Shown here in pieces: positions 1 through 8,515 of a stretch of 64,000 nucleotides of DNA. The stretch lies in assembly GCF_027853915.1 (NCBI RefSeq), contig NZ_JAQGLA010000002.1, positions 62,001 to 126,000 of the forward strand, given 5' to 3'. The DNA is from Saccharopolyspora oryzae (lineage in GTDB: Bacteria; Actinomycetota; Actinomycetes; Mycobacteriales; Pseudonocardiaceae). Numbering within the stretch: the first letter of the stretch is position 1; every line of letters starts with the position of its first letter. The notes under the pieces were generated by a model, which was not told the DNA's origin, made no database searches, and worked only from the letters and a program-made list of their open reading frames with translations. The translations under genes were made by a program, and so were the position numbers.

Positions 1-950
1 GTGATCAGGAGTTGGTCGCCAACGGCGTGGCCGTAGCTGTCGTTGATCGGTTTGAGGTTGTCGAGGTCGGCCAGGAGGACGGTCAGGACGCCACCGTGCT
101 GCGGAAGCGCCGCGAGCTCTTGGTCGAGTCGGTCCATGAGCAGGACGCGGTTGGCCAGGCCGGTCAACGGGTCGTGCAGGGCCAGGTGTGCTAAGTGGAG
201 GTCCCGTGTCTCCCGGTCGCCGATGGCTTCGTACTGTCCGACCAGATAGGCCGGCTGGTCATCGGGTCCTGCGACGACGGTGGTTCGGATGAGGATCCAG
301 ATCGGATGTCCGTCCTTGTGTCGGTAGCGCTTCTCAATGCTGGCGGTGTCCCGTCGGCCTGCGACCTGATCAGCGAGAAGAGACATCCCGGACTCATCGT
401 CGGGGTAGGTCAGGTCGGTGAAGCGCATGGTCAGCATCTCTTCACGGGCGTACCCAACCATCTCGCACAACCTGTCGTTGACCTCCAACCAGCGTCCGGT
501 GAGATCGAGCAGGGCCATGCCGATCGGCGCATTCGCGAAAGTCTGGCGCCAGCGCAGCTCAGCCGCGCGTCTCTCGGTGATGTCCTGGAATTGCACCAGA
601 ACGAACCGCGGGTTGCCTTCCGAGTCCTTGATGAGCGCGTAGCTGACGAGCACCCAGACGACCTCGCCGTCGGATCGCACGGCGCGTACCTCCGCGCTTA
701 ACTTGTCCAGGCCATTCGTGATCATGTCCTGGACGAACGTACGATCCACCGCGGGGTCATCGGCATGGACGAACTCCCGGGCTGGGCGGCCCAGCAGGTC
801 AGCAAGGTCGTAACCAACGAGATCGCATACGGCCGGGTTGGAGTAAACGATGCGTCCCTCCAAGTCGAGCACCGATACCGGGGCAGCGGCTTGGTGCAAA
901 ATCATCTGCCATGCCATCCCGTTGGGCACGGCTGGACCTAGCGCTGACAC
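1..950 (-). CDS. PAS-PAS-GGDEF signalling protein, 3' end beyond window
   Basis: Reading the minus strand from about position 950 gives an open frame that leaves the window at its left edge, so the C-terminus is missing. Two PAS-like sensor domains follow each other (first third: LDLEGRIVYSNPAVCDLVGY; second: LDLTGRWLEVNDRLCEMVGY). Next comes the first half of a GGDEF domain, recognised by HDPLTGLANR and LLADLDNLKPINDSYGHAVG. The signature GG(D/E)EF itself would lie outside the window, so cyclase activity cannot be judged. The likely role is sensing redox, light or a ligand and adjusting cyclic-di-GMP. The start is uncertain: GTG at 950 or 929, or ATG at 917, are in frame and none has a strong ribosome-binding site. 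No partner gene is visible. Confidence 0.85.
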   Translation of the reverse strand, partial: MSALGPAVPNGMAWQMILHQAAAPVSVLDLEGRIVYSNPAVCDLVGYDLADLLGRPAREFVHADDPAVDRTFVQDMITNGLDKLSAEVRAVRSDGEVVWVLVSYALIKDSEGNPRFVLVQFQDITERRAAELRWRQTFANAPIGMALLDLTGRWLEVNDRLCEMVGYAREEMLTMRFTDLTYPDDESGMSLLADQVAGRRDTASIEKRYRHKDGHPIWILIRTTVVAGPDDQPAYLVGQYEAIGDRETRDLHLAHLALHDPLTGLANRVLLMDRLDQELAALPQHGGVLTVLLADLDNLKPINDSYGHAVGDQLLI

Positions 951-1124
951 CAAAGAAACGTTAGCCGTCCGGGCAGCACACCCCTAGCGTGTCACTCGAC
1001 CTAGTGAAACCGACTGTGAACAGTTGTGACGTCTGGCATCACCCGTCACCACATCACACAGATAAGATCCTCGAGGCGGCTCGTCGATAATCTTCTGACG
1101 AGGTACAGCATCGCAGCCGATCTA

Positions 1125-1160
1125 TGCCCGGCCACCACCCCAAGGGGTGGTGGCCGGGCA
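1125..1160. terminator. 17-bp hairpin, possible terminator
   Basis: The arms TGCCCGGCCACCACCCC and GGGGTGGTGGCCGGGCA pair perfectly around a two-base centre, so the real loop must open a few pairs. There is no T-run after it. GC-rich hairpins without a T-run often act as terminators in actinomycetes, but no gene clearly ends here, so the role is open. Confidence 0.4.
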
Positions 1161-1634
1161 CGGCACCGCCGTGATTCCCGATGAGGCGGCCGAATTCCTC
1201 GACAGCGTCGACGAGCAGGACACGCTCTGGGCCGACTATCCGGCTGCGGTACTCAACCGGCCGCGCAATGGGAAGCCCGGGGCGTCGCCTCGGTTTGCGC
1301 CGCTGCAAGCCCCGCCCGGGCTCCGCGGCCTGACAGCGGCGCGGCAACGGCCGGGAGCATGCCTGCGACTCAACTCCTGATCAACACACGGACCCGAAAG
1401 CCAGAAGCATCAACGCCGCTCGAAACTCACCCTGTCGAAGGACGGGCGAGAAAATCCTGGCCGACGACGACCTACCGGAGCCGTTTTCGCGGACTTCAGA
1501 GGTGCCCGCAGCCAAACCGACTAACCACCGAAACCACACGATGTCTGCCTTCCATCCCGGTCGCGACAGGACGAACCCTGCGTCGCTACCACCCTCGCAG
1601 CTCAAACCGGAGGCCCCTCACCGCGCCCCGTGAG

Positions 1635-1734
1635 TCCGTGGCGGATTGATGGAAAACTCAGTTAAGATCGGGCGCATGCAGACACGCTTTGCGCGAATCT
1701 GCTACGCGTGGGGGTTCAAGTCCCCTCTTCGGAC
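1635..1734 (+). pseudogene. tRNA-like sequence, possibly decayed leucine-type tRNA
   Basis: The 3' part is a good T-arm: GGGGG (1710-1714), loop TTCAAGT, then CCCCT. It is followed by CTTCGGA, which pairs at six of seven positions with TCCGTGG at 1635-1641. The segment TGGCGGATTGATGG resembles the D-arm start of actinobacterial tRNA-Leu. The middle does not form a convincing anticodon arm and the total length of about 100 nt is too long. I read it as a tRNA pseudogene or attachment-site remnant. A covariance-model tRNA scan would decide. Confidence 0.3.
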
Positions 1735-2159
1735 ACCCGAATCCCGGCGGAATTCCCTTAGCACATAGAACACTTAAGAAAATCGCACCATCACGAAGTT
1801 CCTGTTTCGTCAGCAGATCGCTTCACGTGTCACAGCTGCTTCCGAATCAGCAACCAAGAGCAAACGTCGCCCCCTGCCGGTCACCACCCAGCACCACGGG
1901 AGCCGCCAGCGAGCTACGCGGTCAATCAGGCTCGCACTTTCAAGGTCATCAGGACCGCGGGGCGCAACACCACCCAGATGATCAACAGTGACCCACGCCA
2001 CAGCTCAGTTCACCCAGACGGGCGCATATCCGATCACGCTCAACCCCGACCCCATTCCGACTGGTCAAAGGCCATCCTCCCAAAATCCTCCCAAAAATCG
2101 CCGAAATTCGAGACAGGCCCCTCCGGGACGATCATCGAAGATCCACAATCGTACGCAAA

Positions 2160-2201
2160 GAAGCCCGTTGACCTGCACTTTCGTGCTGATCAACGGGCTT
2201 C
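2160..2201 (-). terminator. terminator hairpin downstream of tRNA-Pro
   Basis: The arms AAGCCCGTTGA and TCAACGGGCTT are perfect inverted repeats around an 18-base loop. The hairpin lies just beyond the 3' end of the minus-strand tRNA-Pro gene, where its transcript should end. Confidence 0.6.
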
Positions 2202-2209
2202 TCAGACCG

Positions 2210-2283
<74 letters not shown>

Positions 2284-2336
2284 GCCCACCTCTTGGGTGT
2301 GCAGATAGCCTACCGCACCGCTGAACGGGCGATCAT

Positions 2337-3023
2337 CTACCCCCCTCGTTTGGTGTTTTCGCTGGTCCAGGCGTCGACTGCCGTCGTCAGGGAGTGGGTC
2401 CAGGTGGTCAGGATTCGCTCGCCCTCGGCTGCCGTCGCTCCTCTGGGGTCACCGAGGACGCCGTTGGGCGTCACCGCGGCCAGGCCCTTCGCGCGGAGGG
2501 TGGGGAGGAGCTCCGGGAGCGGCGTGGTGGTTCCTGGTTCCGCGCGGTCGAGGTGGACTGCCTCTGGGCGCAGGGCCAGCATCACCGATGTTTCCGTGCG
2601 GCCTGCGTGGGTGTCGGTGGGTCGTCCGGGTGGGGACCAGGCGAGGGCTCGGCGGTTCTCCTCGGTGAGGGTTCGGAGCGCTCGGCGGAGGGGGTCGGCG
2701 TTGCCTCCGTGGGCCGAGATCAGGACCACTCCTGCGTAGGCATCGGCTGAGCGGACCAGTTCGACGAGGAGGAGTTCCACGGCTCGTTGGCCGATCGACA
2801 GGGTTCCCGGGAAGCCCGCGTGCTCGCCGCTCGAGCCGTAGGCCACCGGCGGGGCCACCAGGACCGGACGTTGCTGCGCCAACCGTTCGCACAGGGCGAC
2901 CGCGATTTCGGTGTCCACGGTGAAGGGCAGGTGGGGGCCGTGCTGCTCGGTGGCTCCCACCGGCACCGCCAGAAGGGCCGACTCGTCGATCTCCGGCCAG
3001 GTCAGGTCCGCCAGGTTCGTCAT
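2337..3023 (-). CDS. mftE: MftE, mycofactocin precursor creatininase-family peptidase
   Basis: This 228-residue protein belongs to the creatininase amidohydrolase family. In the mycofactocin pathway MftE cuts the radical-SAM-modified MftA peptide and releases the Val-Tyr-derived core AHDP. Metal-binding residues are visible in VGATEQHGPHLP (Glu26, His28), DTEIA (Asp37) and SAHGGN (His105). The GFPGT motif typical of the family is also present. Its ATG overlaps the stop of mftF by four bases, so it is translationally coupled as the last gene of the mycofactocin operon. Length and motifs are those expected for an intact enzyme. Confidence 0.93.
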   Translation of the reverse strand: MTNLADLTWPEIDESALLAVPVGATEQHGPHLPFTVDTEIAVALCERLAQQRPVLVAPPVAYGSSGEHAGFPGTLSIGQRAVELLLVELVRSADAYAGVVLISAHGGNADPLRRALRTLTEENRRALAWSPPGRPTDTHAGRTETSVMLALRPEAVHLDRAEPGTTTPLPELLPTLRAKGLAAVTPNGVLGDPRGATAAEGERILTTWTHSLTTAVDAWTSENTKRGG

Positions 3024-4363
3024 GACCGCTCCCCCGCTGTCGGGACGCTGCTGCGGCCGCCGACGTCTGACAGGACCGGTAGCAGCGGCGTCGCGGTGCG
3101 TGCTTTAAGCGCGCCGCGGAGCACTCCGCAGCCATAGGCCGCGTCGTCGGCGATGCGTGCGAGGGTCCAGCGGGCCGGGTCCAGGGGTGGGCGTTCGCGG
3201 GCCCAGTCCAGCAGGTGCCGCAGCGCCACTGCGGTCAGCACTCGCCGACCGCTGCGGGTCGTGGCCAGCAGCGGGATGGCGATCGGGGCCCAAGGTCTGC
3301 CGATGGCGTCGGCCAAGCAGCGACCCGCGCCGAGGGTTCCGAGTGCGGTCAGTCGCAGTGACTCCGTCGTCGGGACTCCGGTCTTGCCGAGCTTTCGGGC
3401 GAGCAGTGCCGCCGAGCCTCCGATGACGGCGAGAGCTGGACCGATGCGGCGGGTGCTGATCAGCGCCCACGCAGCAGCGCTCCACAGCGACGTCCGGGCC
3501 GGGGCGACCGCAGTGCCGTGGCGGACTGCCAGGGGGCCGGCCGAGGTTCCGTAGCCGTAGCGCTGGCGGATCAGGGCCATCCAGGTCCGGCGTGGTCGGT
3601 GGTGCACCGTCGCCGCGGGTTCGTAGCGGACCTGGTGGTGTTGGGCCAGGCGCCAGATCAGGTCGACGTCTTCGCCGAAGCGGAGGCTCTCGTCGAACCC
3701 GCCGACTTCGCGGAGGACGTCGGTCCGGACCACCAGGGCCGCCGTGGGCACGTAGCTGATCCGGCTGCCCGGCTGGACCAGCCCTGGTTGTTCGCCGAGG
3801 TCGAGCGGGGATCTCGCGCACTCGTAGCGGGCGAGCGCGGTGTCGCCTGACACGCTGCGAACGCGGGGCGCCACCGCCGCGACTTCCGGATCTTCGAAGT
3901 GGCGGAGCAGCGGTTCGAGCCAACCTGGTTCGACGCTGACGTCCGCATCGAGGAACGCCACGAGCGGCGTGTCGACCAGCCGCAAGCCCGCGTTGCGGGC
4001 CGCTGCCGGGCCCCGCGGGGTCTCGTGCCGGATCGCCGCGCCGGGAACCGGGGGCTGGGATCCGTCGTCCACGACGATCGCCGAGTCCGGCGCTCGGTGG
4101 TGGTCGTCGCGCACCGGCAGCACCAGCGTCACGTCTTCCGGCCGGAACCGCGCCTGGTCGTAGCGGGGGTGCATCATGCCTGCTCGGACCAGGCGTTGCG
4201 CGAGCGTTGCTCCCGCTGTCACCGGTTCACCTGCGACCCAGCCATCGACCAGGCTCGCTCCGGCTGCGCTCAGCCGGAGGATGCGGAACGGTGATCCGCC
4301 GGCGAGGGTCCGGCCGTCGGCGAAGCGGCGGAGTCCGGGGTCGGGCGCCAGCCGGAGGGTCAT
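3020..4363 (-). CDS. mftF: MftF, mycofactocin glycosyltransferase
   Basis: A 447-residue family-2 glycosyltransferase. MftF is known to decorate premycofactocin with a beta-1,4-linked oligoglucan. The N-terminal part (MTLRLAPDPGLRRFADGRTL) is the PqqD-like segment usual in MftF. The catalytic domain begins near residue 75 (VTLVLPVRDD) and contains IVVDDGS, GPAAARNAGL and the DxD-type motif FLDADVSVEP. A GFDESLRFGEDVDLIWRL segment matches the ED motif of GT2 enzymes. The C-terminal 150 residues contain hydrophobic stretches that may attach it to the membrane. The start at 4363 overlaps the stop of the upstream SDR gene by four bases. Confidence 0.93.
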   Translation of the reverse strand: MTLRLAPDPGLRRFADGRTLAGGSPFRILRLSAAGASLVDGWVAGEPVTAGATLAQRLVRAGMMHPRYDQARFRPEDVTLVLPVRDDHHRAPDSAIVVDDGSQPPVPGAAIRHETPRGPAAARNAGLRLVDTPLVAFLDADVSVEPGWLEPLLRHFEDPEVAAVAPRVRSVSGDTALARYECARSPLDLGEQPGLVQPGSRISYVPTAALVVRTDVLREVGGFDESLRFGEDVDLIWRLAQHHQVRYEPAATVHHRPRRTWMALIRQRYGYGTSAGPLAVRHGTAVAPARTSLWSAAAWALISTRRIGPALAVIGGSAALLARKLGKTGVPTTESLRLTALGTLGAGRCLADAIGRPWAPIAIPLLATTRSGRRVLTAVALRHLLDWARERPPLDPARWTLARIADDAAYGCGVLRGALKARTATPLLPVLSDVGGRSSVPTAGERS

Positions 4364-5142
4364 GCGGTGAAACCTCCGTCGGCGTGCACCACGGTGCCGG
4401 TGATGGCCGAGGACTTCTCGTCGCACAGCCAGCACACCGCCGCCGCCACCTCCTCGGGCTCCAGGAGTCGTTCGACGAGTTGGTGCTGGCTGAACTCCTC
4501 GACGTCGGGCAGGTCGTAGTAGGCCGCGGTGGCGGTGAGCATGTCGGTGCGGGTCGATCCGGGCGACACCGCGGTGGCGGTGATCCCGGTGCCGCGCAGG
4601 TCGGTGGCCAGGCCGCGGATCAGGCCGACCACCGCGTGCTTGGCCGCGTTGTACCCGGCGAGGTGGTAGAGGCCTTGGTGCGCAGCGGAGGAAGCCAGGG
4701 CGACGAAGCGTCCCGAGCGGGGTTCGGGTCGTTGCAGCATCGTCGGCACGGTGGCGCGGGCCAGGTTCGCGACGCCTCGGACACCTACGTCGAACAGCGC
4801 GTTCCACTGCTCGTCGGTGGTTTCCCACAGCGGTTGGCCGCCTGCCATGACGGCTGCCGCCGCGACTGCTGCGTCGATCCCGCCGAATTCGGCCTCCGCC
4901 ACCCCGGCGGCTCGTCGAACGGCGGTCTCGTCGCGAACGTCTGCGACGACGTCGCGCACCGACTCCGGCCACTGCTCGGCCAGTTCTCGCAGCTGTGCCC
5001 GGGTGCCGAGCGGGTAGGACGCGCCCGGGATGTCCTCGCAGACGTCGACTGCGACCACGCGCCAACCGCCTGCGGCGAGCTGGCGGACGACCGCTGCGCC
5101 GATGCCGCGTGCCGCGCCGGTGACGATCGCGACCCTGCTCAT
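4360..5142 (-). CDS. mycofactocin-coupled SDR-family oxidoreductase
   Basis: A 260-residue short-chain dehydrogenase/reductase. The Rossmann motif is VTGAARGIGAAV at residues 8-19; the catalytic serine lies in ALASSAAHQG and the YxxxK pair in GYNAAKHAV. A cluster of SDRs with an extended loop keeps a non-exchangeable NAD cofactor and is found with mycofactocin genes. Its position inside this operon, overlapping genes on both sides by four bases, places it in that group. It would oxidise an alcohol or carbinol substrate and pass electrons to mycofactocin. The substrate is unknown. Confidence 0.85.
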   Translation of the reverse strand: MSRVAIVTGAARGIGAAVVRQLAAGGWRVVAVDVCEDIPGASYPLGTRAQLRELAEQWPESVRDVVADVRDETAVRRAAGVAEAEFGGIDAAVAAAAVMAGGQPLWETTDEQWNALFDVGVRGVANLARATVPTMLQRPEPRSGRFVALASSAAHQGLYHLAGYNAAKHAVVGLIRGLATDLRGTGITATAVSPGSTRTDMLTATAAYYDLPDVEEFSQHQLVERLLEPEEVAAAVCWLCDEKSSAITGTVVHADGGFTA

Positions 5143-5993
5143 GACTGCTCCGCTGCTTCTCGCTGGACAGTTGAGTAGCCGTGGCGTTGCAGGTACTCCA
5201 GCAGAGCGTCGGCGGCTTCTGATGCCGAGAGCGGGCCGACGATCGTCGGTGGGGTGCGCTCGACCAACGCGCCGGTCAGCTCCAAGATCCGGTCGTGCGC
5301 GGCCGGTGCAGCCGGGGGCGGGAGTTCTCGCGGACGTGGGCGGCGCGGGCGGGTGGAAACCGCTGGGCCCGGCTGAGTTTCGAAGGGCACCGAGGGGATT
5401 GCGGTGTTCTGAGCGGCCAGCACCGCTGGCAGGCTCGCGCGGCGCAGGCGAGTGCCGCCTTCAACGGAGACGACCGCTGGAGCCGGCAGGCGGAGGACTT
5501 CGCGACTACCTCCGTCCAAACGCCGGTGGGCCAGGACCTTGCTCCCCTCCGTTTCGAGCCTGACCGCGCCAAGAGCCTGCGCGGCGCCTAGGCGAGCGGC
5601 CAGGAACGCCGGCGTGGTGCCGGTTGCACCGTCGGACGACCTGTCGCCGCACAGCACCAGGTCAGGGGTTGTGCTCAGCGCGGTTGCGATCGCTCTAGCG
5701 GTCTCGGCGCCATTGGATGCCAACAAGCGAGGATCCGGTGAGCCGTCGCACTCCACTCGGATCGCTTCGTGCGCTCCAGCGGCCAGCGCGGTGCGCAGCA
5801 CTTCATCCGCCTCTGGCGGCCCAACCGTCACAGCCAGGACATGGCCGTCCAGTTCCTCAGCGAGCCTTAGAGCATGTTCGAGCGCCGCGAGCTCCGCAGC
5901 GTTGGAGCCCCGATGCTCGGCGGTGACAGCTCCTGTCAGCGGGTCCACTTGGGTGCGCTGCCAGGACCAGCTCAGCGCTGCGACGATCTGCAT
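5139..5993 (-). CDS. mycofactocin-associated electron transfer flavoprotein beta (FixA-like)
   Basis: 284 residues, starting MQIVAALSWSWQRTQVDP. Typical ETF-beta features are the NAAELAALEHALRLAEE and VLCGDRSSDGATGTTPAFLAARLG segments, the latter corresponding to the region that binds AMP or FAD. The C-terminal 80 residues are proline-rich and diverge from housekeeping ETF-beta. Together with the alpha subunit at 7574-8515 it should form a flavoprotein heterodimer carrying electrons in the cytoplasm. The ATG at 5993 was chosen because the frame continues antisense through the ferredoxin gene upstream. It begins one base after the end of that gene, and its stop overlaps the SDR start. Confidence 0.87.
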   Translation of the reverse strand: MQIVAALSWSWQRTQVDPLTGAVTAEHRGSNAAELAALEHALRLAEELDGHVLAVTVGPPEADEVLRTALAAGAHEAIRVECDGSPDPRLLASNGAETARAIATALSTTPDLVLCGDRSSDGATGTTPAFLAARLGAAQALGAVRLETEGSKVLAHRRLDGGSREVLRLPAPAVVSVEGGTRLRRASLPAVLAAQNTAIPSVPFETQPGPAVSTRPRRPRPRELPPPAAPAAHDRILELTGALVERTPPTIVGPLSASEAADALLEYLQRHGYSTVQREAAEQS

Positions 5994-5994
5994 G

Positions 5995-6279
5995 TCAGCC
6001 CTTCCGGAACACGACGCCGTGCCCGCCGTCGGGGTAGGTCCAAGTGATGGCGCCGGCCGAGTTGCAGAGCTGGTAGCAGGTGCCGCATTCGAAGCACTGC
6101 TCGTAGTTGAACAGGATTCCGCCGTCATCGGTGGGCACGAACAGCTTCGCCGGGCACGCCGGTACGCACGCCTTGGTCGTGCAGGAGCGGCAGACCTCGG
6201 TGTCGACCGCGATGTGCGGGCGGTCCCCGACGTCGAACTCGACGGTGGCCATCCGGTCCGCGAAGGACATCTCGTGCAT
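5995..6279 (-). CDS. FixX-like ferredoxin of the mycofactocin ETF module
   Basis: 94 residues with two cysteine clusters: CRSCTTKACVPACP (from Cys30) and CFECGTCYQLC. This is the bacterial-type ferredoxin pattern of FixX and of the C-terminal domain of ETF-quinone oxidoreductase. The second cluster can hold a [4Fe-4S] centre; the first is altered (C-x2-C-x4-C-x3-CP). A GAGGAG ribosome-binding site precedes the ATG at 6279. It lies between the fixC-like and fixA-like genes, as expected for an electron relay from the ETF to the membrane flavoprotein. Confidence 0.88.
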   Translation of the reverse strand: MHEMSFADRMATVEFDVGDRPHIAVDTEVCRSCTTKACVPACPAKLFVPTDDGGILFNYEQCFECGTCYQLCNSAGAITWTYPDGGHGVVFRKG

Positions 6280-6288
6280 GTTCGCTCC

Positions 6289-7584
6289 TCAGCCGAAGGT
6301 CCGGAAGCCCGCCCAGGCATCCGCGGCGAGTTCGCGGAGGCGGATGCCGTGCCTGGCGGCGGTTCGTCGGAAAAGCTTGCGCAACCCCGGTTTCGGTTCC
6401 GGGTTGCGGACCGTGAAGACCTCTTGGGCCAGGTCGCAGAGCAGCTTCGGGTACTGCCGCTGGACCCGCTCGGAGAGCACCAGGTGCGGGGCGCGCTGCA
6501 GGTTCTCGTGGTCGGTCAGGACGAAGTTGTCGCGCAGCCGCCGGCGGTAGCCGGACAGGTCCCGGCTGCCGGTGGCGATCGCTTCGGCTGCCGCGCGGCC
6601 TGCCGCCAGTCCGGATCCGATGGCGAAGTTGACGCCCTCCAGCCAGATCCCGGCCGCCAAGCACATCGCGGCGGCATCGCCTGCGACGAGCATTCCGTCG
6701 GTGCTCAGCGGTGGCATGCTGCGGTAGCCGCCTTCGGGGATCATGTGCGCCGAGTACTCCTTGAGCTCGGCGCCGCGCAGGTACGGCGCGATCGCCGGGT
6801 GGGATTTGAAGTCGGCGAGCACGTCTTCGGGGCGGCGCCCCGCCTCGGCCAGGCCGGTCAGCGACAGCACCACGCCGATGCTGATCGTGTCCCGGTTGGT
6901 GTAGAGGAATCCGCCGCCCGGGATGCCTCCGGTGCAGCCGAGGACCTCGAAGTCCGCACCGTCGTCGCCCCGCAGCCCGAACCGCTCGTCGATGGCGCGG
7001 CGCGGCAACGCGAGGGTTTCCTTGACGCCGAGCGTGTGGTGCTGGGCATCGGCCGTGGGGAGCAGACCGGCTTGCTTGGCCAGGAAGGAGTTGACGCCGT
7101 CGCAGGCGATGACCACGTCGGCGCGGATGTCGCCGTCCGGGCGATCGGTGCGCACCCCGACCACGCGCCCGCCCTCGCGCAGCAGCTCGGTGGCCACGGT
7201 GGAAGTCACCAGCTGCGCTCCGGCCGCGACCGCTTTGCCGGCCAGCCAGGAGTCGAAGTCGGCGCGGTAGGTCGTCATGCCGTTGTGCGGGGCTCTCCCC
7301 CAGTCCTGCGTGCGGAAGTCGACGGTCAGGGCCTGGGTGTCGGTCAGCACCATTGTGCTGCGGCGGGTGACCCAGCGCTGCACCGGCACTTCTTCCCACC
7401 AGTTCGGCAGGACCTCGTCGAGCACTCGGCCGTAGACGACCCCGCCGTAGACGTTCTTGGCGCCGGGGAAGGGCCCGCGTTCCAGCAGGATGACGCTCCG
7501 CCCGGCACGGGCCAGTTCCAGCGCGGCGGCCGAACCGGCTGGCCCGGCGCCGACCACCACCGCATCCACCCGCTCAACGCTCAT
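6289..7584 (-). CDS. FixC-like ETF:quinone oxidoreductase flavoprotein
   Basis: 431 residues of the geranylgeranyl-reductase/FixC flavoprotein family. The dinucleotide-binding motif VVGAGPAGSAAALELARAG (residues 10-28) and ERGPFPGAKNVYGG are typical of FixC and ETF-QO. A second FAD motif is GMLVAGDAAAMCLA. FixC works with FixX to pass electrons from the ETF to the quinone pool at the membrane. The start codon lies inside the end of the ETF-alpha gene (11-base overlap), which couples their translation. Hydrophobic residues near the C-terminus may form the membrane contact. Confidence 0.88.
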   Translation of the reverse strand: MSVERVDAVVVGAGPAGSAAALELARAGRSVILLERGPFPGAKNVYGGVVYGRVLDEVLPNWWEEVPVQRWVTRRSTMVLTDTQALTVDFRTQDWGRAPHNGMTTYRADFDSWLAGKAVAAGAQLVTSTVATELLREGGRVVGVRTDRPDGDIRADVVIACDGVNSFLAKQAGLLPTADAQHHTLGVKETLALPRRAIDERFGLRGDDGADFEVLGCTGGIPGGGFLYTNRDTISIGVVLSLTGLAEAGRRPEDVLADFKSHPAIAPYLRGAELKEYSAHMIPEGGYRSMPPLSTDGMLVAGDAAAMCLAAGIWLEGVNFAIGSGLAAGRAAAEAIATGSRDLSGYRRRLRDNFVLTDHENLQRAPHLVLSERVQRQYPKLLCDLAQEVFTVRNPEPKPGLRKLFRRTAARHGIRLRELAADAWAGFRTFG

Positions 7585-8515
7585 CGGCGGCTCCGTTCAG
7601 TCGGCGGGCGAGTTCGTCCAGGACGGCTGGTGCATCGGCGATGATGCCGAGGTCGGCCATCGCCGTCATCGGACAGGACGGATCGGTGTTCACGCTGATC
7701 ACGTGCTCGGGGCGGCCGAGCCCACCGACGTGCTGGGAGGCACCGGAGATGCCGAACGCGACGTAGAGGTCCGGGTCGACGACCACCCCGGTGGTGCCGA
7801 TCTGGCGGTCGTGCCCGGCCCATCCTGCGTCGGTGATGACCCTGGTCGCGCCGGCGGAAGCCCCGAGCGCGGCGGCGACCTCGGTGAGCGTGCGCATCGC
7901 GGTGGTGCCGTCCTCGCCTGGTCGCACGAGTCCGGCGCCTGCGCCGAGGATCCGGTCGGCTTCGGTGAGTTCCACCGTTTCCGGGTCAGGTGCCAGGACT
8001 TGGACCGTCTCGGCGTCGAGGACGTCGTCGGGGAGTTCCAAGGGCAGCTCGACCGGTTCCGAGCTCGGCACCGGTTCGGGCACTCCCCGCGCTCCGGGCT
8101 GGAGCGTCACCACGACCGGGCTTTTGAGCTGCACCTCCACCGCCAGCTGATCATCCACTCTGGACAGTTCAACGTGCGTCGACGTGCAGCTGGTGGCACC
8201 GGCGAACAACCGCCGGTCCATCTGGAAAGCCAGTCTCGCTGCGAGATCACGTCCGTCGGGGGACGCGGGGAGCAACACGACCGGAACGCTGTCCAGAACC
8301 GGAGCGAGGGCTGCAGCCAACGCGCCGGGCGCAACTCTCGGCACCTCGCTGGTCCAGACAGTCCGGGCAGCGGTCAGCTCGCCAGCCGCGGCCCGCGTTC
8401 CCGTCCCGACCAGCAGGACCGCTCCCCCGCACTCGGCGATGGCTTCGTCAGCTCCGCTGGGTAGCGCCGCGTCGCGGACGACCACGACGGCCAGCACCTC
8501 GGGCAGCTCGGTCAC
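7574..8515 (-). CDS. mycofactocin-associated electron transfer flavoprotein alpha (FixB-like)
   Basis: 313 residues. The C-terminal FAD domain of ETF-alpha is clear: GAGAGLVRPGEDG, GATRVITDAGWAGHDRQIGTTG and YVAFGISGASQHVGGL, then INTDPSCPM-like VNTDPSCPMTAMADLGI. The N-terminal 170 residues are less conserved than in housekeeping ETFs. It should pair with the beta subunit at 5139-5993. The gene is flanked by an OYE-type oxidoreductase (four-base overlap at its start) and by the FixC-like gene. This suggests electrons enter the ETF from the OYE or mycofactocin enzymes. Confidence 0.88.
   Translation of the reverse strand: MTELPEVLAVVVVRDAALPSGADEAIAECGGAVLLVGTGTRAAAGELTAARTVWTSEVPRVAPGALAAALAPVLDSVPVVLLPASPDGRDLAARLAFQMDRRLFAGATSCTSTHVELSRVDDQLAVEVQLKSPVVVTLQPGARGVPEPVPSSEPVELPLELPDDVLDAETVQVLAPDPETVELTEADRILGAGAGLVRPGEDGTTAMRTLTEVAAALGASAGATRVITDAGWAGHDRQIGTTGVVVDPDLYVAFGISGASQHVGGLGRPEHVISVNTDPSCPMTAMADLGIIADAPAVLDELARRLNGAADER

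Larger units (their letters stand above)
951..2209. other. gene-poor stretch between GGDEF gene and tRNA-Pro
   Basis: About 1.26 kb with only short overlapping open frames of poor codon bias. It contains a 17-bp hairpin (1125-1160), a decayed tRNA-like sequence (about 1635-1734) and the terminator hairpin of the tRNA-Pro gene (about 2160-2201). I recognise no protein-coding gene. The combination of tRNA remnants and non-coding DNA beside a tRNA gene would fit a scar of an excised or decayed integrative element, but no integrase remnant could be identified. Confidence 0.5.

Noticed and set aside
1147-1380. 77-codon open frame beginning VVAGHGTAVIPDEAAEF
   Set aside because: Starts inside the 17-bp hairpin, lacks a ribosome-binding site and has no recognisable domain; could be a remnant but is not supported.
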